Source: an uncultured Saprospiraceae bacterium (lineage in GTDB: Bacteria; Bacteroidota; Bacteroidia; Chitinophagales; Saprospiraceae). From it: a DNA stretch of 32,618 nt. The stretch spans positions 1-32,618 of the forward strand of contig CAKZVJ010000233.1 in the NCBI GenBank assembly GCA_937923345.1, read 5' to 3'. The notes under the pieces were generated by a model, which saw only the letters and a program-made list of their open reading frames with translations, did not search any database and was not told the origin of the DNA. Positions within the stretch are counted from its first letter, which is position 1; every line of letters begins with the position of its first letter. Shown in pieces: positions 11,340 to 18,387 of this stretch. Both the position numbers and the translations under genes were made by a program.

Positions 11340-12081
11340 ATTGCACAGCCTTTTATTTATCCTCGCTATGTGCCTCTTAATGATGCATTGCGGGCAGTCC
11401 TCTTCACCGCAGGATGAAAAACCTAAGGCTATGCTTGCTGATTTCTCAAACTCAAAGCAAGCTGATGAGGAAATAAAAGCTGTAGTGCCACCAATCTCAA
11501 ACCCGGCGCCAGACTACGACACCTTGCTATGGTCAGAAATTGCGGTCCAAGAATACAAGATCCAATTAGATCTCAGATACGCAAGTGAGAACAACTTTGT
11601 AGAAGAGCAGCTTTATGAATGCCCAAGATGTTTCCTTCGACCAGAGGCAGCCAAAGCACTATACCAAGTCCAAGAAGCACTTCAAGATAAAGGATATGGC
11701 CTAAAGCTTTTTGATTGCTACCGACCGACGTCAGTGCAAGAAAGACTATGGGAGAAAGTGCCAAACGCCAGCTACGTGACTCCTCCTCACAAGGGATCTA
11801 TGCACAATCGCGGCTTTGCGATAGATGCTACTTTATTGGACGCAGCAGGAACCGAGGTAGACATGGGTACGGAGTTCGACTATTTTGGCCGTCGAGCACA
11901 TCATGATAATAAAGATTTAGACCAGGATATATTGAAGCATCGTGCTCTATTAAAGAACACCATGGCCGAGTTTGGATTCAAACACATTCGCACCGAGTGG
12001 TGGCATTATTCCTTCCGTGGGCCCTATCAAAGTCCTTTCAAATTAGCAGATTATCAATGGAGCTGTGAGGAAGAGCATTAG
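11329..12081 (+). CDS. VanX/DdpX-type D-Ala-D-Ala dipeptidase lipoprotein (M15D)
   Basis: The zinc dipeptidase motifs are clear: SMHNRGFAID (SxHxxGxAxD, two zinc ligands) and the EWWHY segment with the catalytic Glu and third zinc His. LRYASENNF and FDCYRPTSVQ are also family signatures. The enzyme splits D-Ala-D-Ala or related cell-wall dipeptides. The N-terminus is a probable lipoprotein signal (SLLFILAMCLLMMHC, Cys followed by GQSSS), so it is likely anchored in the envelope. The TTG at 11329 is chosen because it supplies a Lys before the hydrophobic core; TTG at 11341 is the alternative. It overlaps the TlpA-like gene by 11 bp. No VanH/VanA-type partner is nearby, so a peptidoglycan recycling role is more likely than vancomycin resistance. 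Confidence 0.9.
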   Translation: MVIKLHSLLFILAMCLLMMHCGQSSSPQDEKPKAMLADFSNSKQADEEIKAVVPPISNPAPDYDTLLWSEIAVQEYKIQLDLRYASENNFVEEQLYECPRCFLRPEAAKALYQVQEALQDKGYGLKLFDCYRPTSVQERLWEKVPNASYVTPPHKGSMHNRGFAIDATLLDAAGTEVDMGTEFDYFGRRAHHDNKDLDQDILKHRALLKNTMAEFGFKHIRTEWWHYSFRGPYQSPFKLADYQWSCEEEH

Positions 12082-12136
12082 TCAAGTGCAGCGCATAGTA
12101 TTACCTCAAAATGACAATATTGGTAGACTATAAGGG

Positions 12137-12144
12137 TATTTTTG
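12137..12144 (+). promoter_or_regulatory. Candidate -7 promoter element for hemA
   Basis: TATTTTTG fits TAnnTTTG and ends 15 bases before the hemA ATG. A TTG at 12120-12122 is only 14 nt upstream, shorter than the usual spacing, so support is partial. Confidence 0.35.
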
Positions 12145-12159
12145 TTGTTATTTCTATAC

Positions 12160-13383
12160 ATGCTCCAAGGGTACAAATTATTTACAGTTACGCATAGAAC
12201 CACTGATGTCAGTCAGATAGGGGACTTTCTTATTGATGCACCTGATGATCAAGCTCTTGAGAAAAAGCTCAAAAAAATCAAAGCATATTTTGGGATTTCG
12301 GAGCTGATGTACCTCAATACCTGCAACCGTATTTTGTTTTTCATGTACAAGCCAGAAGCCATTGATGTCAATGCCTTTTTCTATGCTGTGAATGAAAAAC
12401 TTAGGAATATGAGCGGCTCGCTCAACCAATCCATCGAATACTATGAAGACGAATTAGCTATCCATCACCTATATGAGGTGGCTAGCTCCGTAGATAGTTT
12501 GGTGATCGGTGAGCGAGAGATCCTTCGCCAATTGCGTGAAGCATACCAAAAGTGTAAGACCCAATTTTGCATCACTGGAGACAAGCTTCGCATTGCGATG
12601 CAGATGACCGTAAAGTCTGCAAAAATGGTGTACGGCAATACTCGTATTGGGGAGAAGCCGGTTTCCATTGTTTCCTTGGCGGTCAAAAAACTATTGCAAA
12701 CTTCTCCACCAGACAATGCCCGAGTCATTATCATAGGCGCAGGCCAGACAAACGTATTGATGAGCAATTTTTTGAAAAAATACAATTTCAAAGATGTCGC
12801 TGTATTCAATAGAACTCTTGGGAAAGCAGAAGAATTAGCGGATAGACTCCATGGTCAGGCGTTTACCTTAGACGGCTTACAGACCTTCGATAAGGGATTT
12901 GATATCATGATAATTTGCACCGGTTCTACCGCTAAATTCCTGGATCAAAAAATCTACGCACAACTATTGCAGGGGGAAAATAATCAAAAAATTATAGTAG
13001 ACCTTTCCGTTCCGAGCAATATCGACCCAGAGGTACTCGCCAACAATGATATACATTATATAAAGATCGATAGCCTCAAAAAGCTAGCTGCAGACAATAT
13101 GGCCTTCCGCAAAAAGGAAATTTCTAAAGTCAAAGAAATCTTGGCAGACCGCGTAGTGGAGTTCAAGGAGATATATCGACAGAGAGAAATCGAACGCGAT
13201 CATAGTCACATACCTACCGAGATCAAAGCGGTCAAAGAAAAAGCGCTCAACGTGGTGTTCAAAAAGCAACTCGCGAATGTAGACCCTGACACCAGACTCC
13301 TTATTGAGGAGATGATGACCTACATGGAGAAAAAGTGCATCGCTGTCCCGATCAAAAAAGCCAAGAAAGACCAATTGGTGTAA
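12160..13383 (+). CDS. hemA: Glutamyl-tRNA reductase
   Basis: HemA reduces glutamyl-tRNA to glutamate-1-semialdehyde, the first step of C5-pathway tetrapyrrole synthesis, in the cytosol. The N-terminal catalytic domain has the active-site Cys in NTCNRILFF (C55). SVDSLVIGEREILRQLREAY is the family signature, followed by the NADPH Rossmann motif VIIIGAGQTNVLM and DLSVPSNIDPEV. The ATG at 12160 gives MLQGYKLFTVTHRTT, a usual start; a TTG at 12142 would add six residues. The helical dimer tail (from about residue 300) is present. No other hem gene is in view. The 78-bp gap from the VanX-like gene contains the candidate -7 site. Confidence 0.96.
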   Translation: MLQGYKLFTVTHRTTDVSQIGDFLIDAPDDQALEKKLKKIKAYFGISELMYLNTCNRILFFMYKPEAIDVNAFFYAVNEKLRNMSGSLNQSIEYYEDELAIHHLYEVASSVDSLVIGEREILRQLREAYQKCKTQFCITGDKLRIAMQMTVKSAKMVYGNTRIGEKPVSIVSLAVKKLLQTSPPDNARVIIIGAGQTNVLMSNFLKKYNFKDVAVFNRTLGKAEELADRLHGQAFTLDGLQTFDKGFDIMIICTGSTAKFLDQKIYAQLLQGENNQKIIVDLSVPSNIDPEVLANNDIHYIKIDSLKKLAADNMAFRKKEISKVKEILADRVVEFKEIYRQREIERDHSHIPTEIKAVKEKALNVVFKKQLANVDPDTRLLIEEMMTYMEKKCIAVPIKKAKKDQLV

Positions 13384-13408
13384 TATCTTTTTAAAAATTA
13401 TAATTGGG

Positions 13409-13500
13409 GGGCCATCACGCCGAAAAGGGCGTGACCGGGCTCTGTCAGGGTGCGCTGTCGCTCCCGTCTCGATGAAAAAATCGAGACCAAGCCTTTTCGA
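13409..13500. repeat. REP-like double hairpin element
   Basis: Two perfect hairpins lie 31 nt apart: TCACGCC/GGCGTGA (13415-13421, 13428-13434, loop GAAAAG) and GTCTCGAT/ATCGAGAC (13466-13473, 13480-13487, loop GAAAAA). Between them is CGGGCTCTGTCAGGGTGCGC, and GATCCCTTGTCC follows. The layout (CGGGCT..., hairpin, ATCCCT) resembles dispersed palindromic repeats common in Bacteroidota genomes, recalled and not checked. It is GC-rich against its AT-rich surroundings and has no T run, so it is not a standard terminator for hemA. The rest of 13500-13956 shows no convincing gene. Confidence 0.6.
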
Positions 13501-13956
13501 TCCCTTGTCCGAAAAAGCAAAGAACAAAGACTCGATTTTGCCCTCTGACAAATTGAACTCAAGAATTACTCCGTTTTCAAAGCAATACTCTAGAATCCGA
13601 GGCGGTAATCTAGATTGTCCCTAATGTAAGAATTTGCCTTACAATAAATTGTATAATTTCTAAACATCCCTGCGCAATATGCACTATGAAGATACTAGGT
13701 AAAAAAAGAATATGTGCGTTTAATTCGGTTTTTAGGATGTCTTTTTTTTTGACATATTTGGATATAAACTCATGGAGTATCATCTACCTTGGATTTTTTT
13801 CTCAGTCAGATCGAACAATAATGTGCAAACTCAGTTTAGGTGCAAGCAATGCAAATTTATCTCATTTAAATTCCTTTAGAGATTCAACATCTTTTAGGTT
13901 TTAAGTAAGATAAACTCAAACTAGTAAGTATTTATTAACTAACTATAATTAAAATT

Positions 13957-14016
13957 ATGACTAACTTTAAAATTACCTTCCCCCCCCCCCGTTTTTTACT
14001 CGCTGAACACTTCTAA
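13957..14016 (+). promoter_or_regulatory. Upstream ATG and 11-C homopolymer: candidate phase-variation switch
   Basis: An ATG at 13957 begins MTNFKITFPPP, reads through 11 consecutive C residues (13980-13990), and ends at a TAA at 14014-14016. Removing one C (or adding two) joins this ATG to the long frame that follows. The joined N-terminus then contains NTSKLLIIVFGIFFFYSCEK: a Lys, a hydrophobic core and a lipobox-like FYSC. As written, the tract is in the off state for this start. A sequencing error in the homopolymer would have the same appearance. Confidence 0.65.
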
Positions 14017-14029
14017 ACTATTAATCATC

Positions 14030-15655
14030 GTGTTCGGAATATTCTTTTTTTATTCTTGCGAAAAAGATCATATAATACCAGACTCTTCTGTTGAAAATTT
14101 AATTATTGACAATAGAAGTAATAATGAAAATCCATTCTCAAATAATTGGGCTACTGGGTCTTACCTAGTTTTTGCGGATGCAGATGAAATAAGTAGTGTA
14201 TATAACCAACTCGTTGACAGATTTGATGACACTAATTATGATGTATTAGATTCTTTTGAAGAATCAAGAGATTTTTATTCAATGCGAAGGACTTATGATG
14301 AGTATCAAAATTACGCCTTAGATGAAGGTGCTGATCTCAGTCAAATTGTCGACAGGCCTATCTTTAGTGATGTTTTGAGCTCAATGATAAGTGTAGATGG
14401 TATTGTGCAGGTAGGAACAGAAATACAATATTTTTCACAAGAGATATACGCTAAAGCACCGATTTCTGAGAAAAATCGACTCAAGCAAATTGTCGTTGAT
14501 GGCGAGGTAATGACCCCAAATGATGTGTCGAATGGCATAGATATTACGCCTAGAACTTCATCATTTTGCAATGCCTCGTTTAACTTTACTGTGAACCATT
14601 CTACGTTCGAAGTAGACGTGGTATACACAGGAGATAGCCCAAATGGTGAAGACAAGTTTTTAACTTGGAACGTAGGTTCAAACAATAATAATCAACTTAA
14701 TTTTACACACCAGTTTGACAGTCCAGGAACCAAAGAAATTTGTGCAACATATGTGGAGAGGGAAATATTTCAAGATACAGTTTGTGTATTTTTACCTGCC
14801 ACGCGTGATTCTACGTTCACTACTTCATCTGGCCAAGATACGACCGTAACTATTTCATTTTTTGAAGAGCGCTGCATTCCGTTTAATAACGTTAAGGTTG
14901 GCTGTACTAGTACGATTTGCCGAGACATTAATATTGGAGGATGCACAGCCAACTTTTCTACAAATATTGGAATCGATAATGTTGTAAATTTTGTTAATCT
15001 ATCCTCATCACCCAATGGCGTGATTACTGGATATCAATGGAATTTTGGAGATGGGCAAACTTCTACTGAAGTTAACCCTACACACACTTACGAATGTGAT
15101 CGTGATTACAATGTAAATTTGATTATCTTTTCACCTCAATGCCCAGGCGGTCAGGCAACTGTATCTCAAACCATATCGGCCTCTGGAGTTAACTGCTGTG
15201 ATTCTAATCCAAGTTCCAATTGGAAGATTAAAGAACATCCAACTGATGAGGACAAACGAATAAGATACAGATATGACATGGGCTCAGCGTGGGAGTGGTT
15301 CAACGACCAAGACTTTAAAGGCAAGATTGAATATTGGGAAAATAGAAGAGGAGGTATTTTTGGAAGTAAGAGATGGAGAAAGACTGAAGGTATGCTTGAT
15401 GTTAATTTTAGTGGTAGTGTTTTTGCTGAGGATGAAGAACAGTGCGAATGTCAAGATCCACGTAACCTTGAGGCATCGCCACCGAATATAGAAGCAAGGA
15501 CACATACCTTTAAAGACCCACTGGCTAACACTGCCTTGTCGAATGACAAGTTGTGGCTAAAACAAAGTTCTCCTGTATTTATTGATTGGATGGTTGACGG
15601 CGTTTTATATTTAAGGCAAGAAGCACAGTTTGACCCTGCTTTTGAATGTGATTAA
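14030..15655 (+). CDS. PKD-domain surface lipoprotein, start out of frame across a poly-C tract
   Basis: The open frame has no ATG near its start. From the GTG at 14030 it would begin MFGIFFFYSCEK, with only part of a signal peptide and no basic residue before it. In the frame made by a 10-C tract, translation from ATG 13957 gives a complete lipoprotein signal, so I take the real gene to be 13957-15655 in its on state. After the Cys the mature chain is acidic. A PKD domain lies at about residues 310-385, with YQWNFGDGQTSTEVNPTHTY as its hallmark. Several Cys pairs (SFCNAS, CTSTICRD, VNCCDS, CECQD) suggest disulfides. No enzymatic motif is visible. An outer membrane barrel protein follows 12 bp later, probably in the same transcript. 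A role in surface binding is plausible but unproven. Confidence 0.8.
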   Translation: MFGIFFFYSCEKDHIIPDSSVENLIIDNRSNNENPFSNNWATGSYLVFADADEISSVYNQLVDRFDDTNYDVLDSFEESRDFYSMRRTYDEYQNYALDEGADLSQIVDRPIFSDVLSSMISVDGIVQVGTEIQYFSQEIYAKAPISEKNRLKQIVVDGEVMTPNDVSNGIDITPRTSSFCNASFNFTVNHSTFEVDVVYTGDSPNGEDKFLTWNVGSNNNNQLNFTHQFDSPGTKEICATYVEREIFQDTVCVFLPATRDSTFTTSSGQDTTVTISFFEERCIPFNNVKVGCTSTICRDINIGGCTANFSTNIGIDNVVNFVNLSSSPNGVITGYQWNFGDGQTSTEVNPTHTYECDRDYNVNLIIFSPQCPGGQATVSQTISASGVNCCDSNPSSNWKIKEHPTDEDKRIRYRYDMGSAWEWFNDQDFKGKIEYWENRRGGIFGSKRWRKTEGMLDVNFSGSVFAEDEEQCECQDPRNLEASPPNIEARTHTFKDPLANTALSNDKLWLKQSSPVFIDWMVDGVLYLRQEAQFDPAFECD

Positions 15656-15667
15656 TAAAAAAATAAA

Positions 15668-16699
15668 ATGAATAATTATACTATTTTAGTAGGTAAGGGG
15701 CGATTGCCCCTTACTATTACTTTCTTTTTGGCTGTATTCAGTATTACCCAAAACAGCTTTGCTCAAAATTCAAAATGGCAAGTCAAAATAGGTTATGAAC
15801 ATGTATATGTTAGACCTGAGTATACCAACGGCTTAGCCGAAAAAACCTTTACTTGGCACGATGAGAATAGAGGGGATTTGATACAGTGGAGAACCAACCT
15901 TCCTTTTGGTTATGATATTTCTATTGGCTACGACGTGACCAAATGGTGGAACGTATTTGTTGGCTCTAAACAGTATTACAGACGATACTACATTTGGGAT
16001 GGAGATTATTTGAATGAACCAAGGGATGGCACACCAGCAGGGGAATTTGCGATTATACGTTACTTAGGTCCTTTAGGATTTAGGGATAAATTCTTAGGTA
16101 CAACACTAAGGGCTAGAAGTTGGCATCTGGGCACTTCCTTTAAGCATGTCATCGGAAAAAGTAAAAAATGGGAACTACATTATATTTTATCTCTCAACCG
16201 AGACCAATATGAACTAGACCTAAATAGACTAGATACTCCAATAAATTTTGAAGGAAATGGATGGTATAGGCGCATAGAAGATGGCGTCAGAATAGAGCAT
16301 ACCCTCACAGGCGATTTTGTTTTAAGGTCGAATAATCCAGGTAATGGTGGCTACCAAGGGTCTACAACATTGGGGCTAGGCCTTAGTCGAAAACTCAAAA
16401 AAGGCATGGCATTTCGTCTTGAGTTTGGGTTTAGAAATATACTTTGGACAGAAGATTTGCAACTTGACGAAAACCATTGGGACTTGAACTTTGAGTTTCG
16501 AGAGTTTGATAGAGAAACCAACCAGACATTGTATCAAAATTCTATACAACATGATTTTCCTTTAGAGATAGCAGGTTTTTACAATAATATTTCTTTTACA
16601 TTCTATCCTTTTCGCTCAAAGTGGGATGACCCAAATTTTGTAAAGAAAAAATTTAATTTTGTTCCTAAGTTTTTACGAAAGAAAAAAATGGAGCATTAA
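15668..16699 (+). CDS. Exported beta-barrel-like protein of unknown function
   Basis: The family is not recognised. A signal peptide (LPLTITFFLAVFSITQNSFA, then Q) precedes 310 residues with alternating hydrophobic and polar strands rich in Tyr, Trp, Arg and Gly, e.g. WQVKIGYEHVYVRPEY and FRLEFGFRNILW, as seen in outer membrane barrels. The C-terminus is basic (FRSKWDDPNFVKKKFN...KKKMEH), so it lacks the usual terminal aromatic. The ATG is 12 bp after the PKD lipoprotein stop in an A-rich stretch, so the two are likely one operon and would share any phase switching through polarity. They may form a surface lipoprotein-barrel pair, which is inference. Confidence 0.75.
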   Translation: MNNYTILVGKGRLPLTITFFLAVFSITQNSFAQNSKWQVKIGYEHVYVRPEYTNGLAEKTFTWHDENRGDLIQWRTNLPFGYDISIGYDVTKWWNVFVGSKQYYRRYYIWDGDYLNEPRDGTPAGEFAIIRYLGPLGFRDKFLGTTLRARSWHLGTSFKHVIGKSKKWELHYILSLNRDQYELDLNRLDTPINFEGNGWYRRIEDGVRIEHTLTGDFVLRSNNPGNGGYQGSTTLGLGLSRKLKKGMAFRLEFGFRNILWTEDLQLDENHWDLNFEFREFDRETNQTLYQNSIQHDFPLEIAGFYNNISFTFYPFRSKWDDPNFVKKKFNFVPKFLRKKKMEH

Positions 16700-16719
16700 A
16701 CCTTTTGTTACGCTCAAAA

Positions 16720-16791
16720 GAAATTGGCTTGGGGCAATTTTTGGTACTTTATTGTAGTCAATAAATAGCAGAATAGTCCCAAACCAATTTC
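16720..16791. repeat. Large imperfect hairpin between convergent genes
   Basis: GAAATTGGCTTGGG (16720-16733) and CCCAAACCAATTTC (16778-16791) form 14 pairs with one mismatch (a G-U pair on the minus strand). Nested inside is TTTATTG/CAATAAA (16748-16754, 16759-16765) with a TAGT loop, almost exactly centred. It lies between the barrel gene (+) and rtcB (-) and may end transcription from one or both, though no long T run follows. Confidence 0.45.
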
Positions 16792-16839
16792 GTACGGGTA
16801 TTTGATCAAATGGGATCTCTTAATAGCACAGGTTTAATT

Positions 16840-18255
16840 TTATATCTCTGCCTTTTCTTGCTCAGCTAGCTCCTCCATACGCTTTCTTTTACGTACTCTC
16901 CAGGGAGCATCTTTCTGCCAGTCACCCGCCATGATGCATCCATAGGGCATGATTCTATCCACCACTTCTCCTAAACCAAATTCTTTCATCTGATCTTGGA
17001 CCGTTTGCGCATTCTTATAGGCAGAGGGCAATTCTGAGATATCAATGTGCGCTGAGAAAAAACGAACATCTAATCCTGCTGTTTCTTCATCAAATACCTC
17101 ACGGATAGTCTTGTGTCCTTTTGATCTAATATGCGCAGTACGGCTCATATTTCTACCTGCTCCGTGTGGAGCAAAGCCCATATTATTTTCAGTAGCTTCT
17201 CCTTTTACAATCAATACGGGTTCACTCATGTTCAAGGGGACCAAACGCAACCCATCTTTTCCATCTGGGACGAAAGCATCCTTCAATGGAGTAGCCCCCT
17301 TGGCATGATAGAAAGTATCCCCTTCTCTAAACACAAAGTTGTGTTCATTCCAAAATCTATTTTCAATCTGCGCACCAATCTTAGCACCAGTAGCATTATG
17401 CAATACCTCATGGTTCAATTTTGTCCAAGCGCGCACAATTTGCAATGCTTCCCAATATTGCTTCCCTTCCTCTTGATCGTATGGAATCCATGCATTCTTT
17501 GCTAAAGTCTTTGGAGAAATCACCTGTCTAAAGTTTTCAGCCGCTTGCATTCCTTTTCTAAACAAGAGTGCTCCGAACCCTCTGGATCCATGATGTGTTA
17601 CCATGATGGTCTCACCAGTTTTTTCAGACTTTCCTACATACAAGAAATGATTTCCATCTCCTTGGGTACCCAAGTGAGACTTTGCCAACTGAATACTCTT
17701 TTTAGAGTTTAAGAATACATTGCCTTGGATACGTTCCATCAAATCCTCAGGAAAATCAAAAGTATCTTGTCTTCCGCCACCGCCAAAGTGCGTCACACTA
17801 TGTGCTGCATCTAACACAAGCTTTGGATCGACATGCCCAAAGGAAGTCATCATTACAGAACAACATACATCTGCCGAGTGCATCGCTGGGTGAATTGCAT
17901 TTTTGGTAGCCACCACACCACCCACGGGGATCTGACCTTTGCCACCGGTAGGGCAAGCATCAGGCATCACCGCTCCTCCAACGATGGTGGGTGTCTTCAT
18001 CAATTCAGCCATTGTTTCGAATACAGAAGCTACGTTAGCAGCCTCTATATCGTTATCAGCACTAATATTCTTAAAGTACGGTACGCCTACCTCAAATGGA
18101 GCTATCGTCTGCGGTACCTTACTGTCTACATACGCCTTCAATTCGGTCATGGTCATTTCTTCACTTTCGTAAAGATGATCTAATACTTCACTAAACCATT
18201 TTCCGGGAGTGTATCCCATCGCAACCAAAATTTTTCCTGTGATTTTCATAATCAT
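16840..18255 (-). CDS. rtcB: RtcB-family RNA ligase, atypical clade
   Basis: RtcB joins RNA 2',3'-cyclic phosphate or 3'-phosphate ends to 5'-OH ends using GTP and Mn2+. Family motifs are present in order: GQIPVGGVVATKNAI, HSADVCCSVM (matching the DxxC metal site), GTQGDGNHFLYV, THHGSRGFG, and APHGAGRNMSRTAH with the His that carries GMP. However, the C-terminus ends in a basic and acidic tail (VRKRKRMEELAEQEKAEI) and lacks the usual final Lys-Gly loop seen in well-studied RtcB. At 471 residues it is longer than E. coli RtcB. It is divergent from a WYL regulator, 132 bp apart start to start, without an archease gene nearby. The ATG at 18249 (MKITGKIL) is a possible alternative start. Confidence 0.92.
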   Translation of the reverse strand: MIMKITGKILVAMGYTPGKWFSEVLDHLYESEEMTMTELKAYVDSKVPQTIAPFEVGVPYFKNISADNDIEAANVASVFETMAELMKTPTIVGGAVMPDACPTGGKGQIPVGGVVATKNAIHPAMHSADVCCSVMMTSFGHVDPKLVLDAAHSVTHFGGGGRQDTFDFPEDLMERIQGNVFLNSKKSIQLAKSHLGTQGDGNHFLYVGKSEKTGETIMVTHHGSRGFGALLFRKGMQAAENFRQVISPKTLAKNAWIPYDQEEGKQYWEALQIVRAWTKLNHEVLHNATGAKIGAQIENRFWNEHNFVFREGDTFYHAKGATPLKDAFVPDGKDGLRLVPLNMSEPVLIVKGEATENNMGFAPHGAGRNMSRTAHIRSKGHKTIREVFDEETAGLDVRFFSAHIDISELPSAYKNAQTVQDQMKEFGLGEVVDRIMPYGCIMAGDWQKDAPWRVRKRKRMEELAEQEKAEI

Positions 18256-18271
18256 TAATTTTACTTGTTGA

Positions 18272-18313
18272 GGGGAAGCCTTTTGTATTTTTCTTTTTTA
18301 TATCTGCTTCCCC
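18272..18313. promoter_or_regulatory. Inverted repeat in the rtcB leader
   Basis: GGGGAAGC (18272-18279) and GCTTCCCC (18306-18313) are perfect 8-bp arms separated by 26 bases. It is close to the rtcB start and could be a hairpin in its leader or a second regulator site; which cannot be told from sequence. Confidence 0.4.
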
Positions 18314-18339
18314 CTTTTGATGATGTAAAACTATATACC

Positions 18340-18364
18340 TACTGCGCAATTAATTTGCGTAGTA
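18340..18364. promoter_or_regulatory. 25-bp imperfect palindrome, candidate WYL operator
   Basis: Arms TACTGCGCAA (18340-18349) and TTGCGTAGTA (18355-18364) are complementary except for one pair and surround an AT core. The right arm contains the -33 TTTG of the regulator promoter, so a protein bound here should block that promoter, and it is also placed to affect divergent rtcB. Confidence 0.65.
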
Positions 18365-18384
18365 AAAATATTTTCCTATTTTTA
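18354..18384 (+). promoter_or_regulatory. Bacteroidota-type promoter of the WYL regulator
   Basis: TTTG (18354-18357), a 19-nt spacer, then TATTTTTA (18377-18384; one base from TAnnTTTG). The ATG at 18388 is only 3 nt beyond, so the mRNA would have almost no leader. Confidence 0.55.
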
Positions 18385-18387
18385 TTT

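Noticed and set aside
11329-12081. Vancomycin resistance cassette
   Set aside because: Only a VanX-type dipeptidase is present; there is no VanH, VanA-type ligase or VanRS pair nearby.
13742-13750. Run of nine T as a second phase-variation tract
   Set aside because: It lies in non-coding AT-rich DNA with no frame that would be joined or broken by a length change.
13686-13904. 72-codon frame MKILGKKRICAFNSVFRM... upstream of the poly-C tract
   Set aside because: No signal, domain or family feature, and it lies in AT-rich DNA where frames of this size arise by chance. No promoter or conserved start context was seen.
18265-18387. Longer N-terminus of the WYL regulator from TTG 18265
   Set aside because: The added 41 residues do not fit the HTH family start and would run over the palindrome and promoter.
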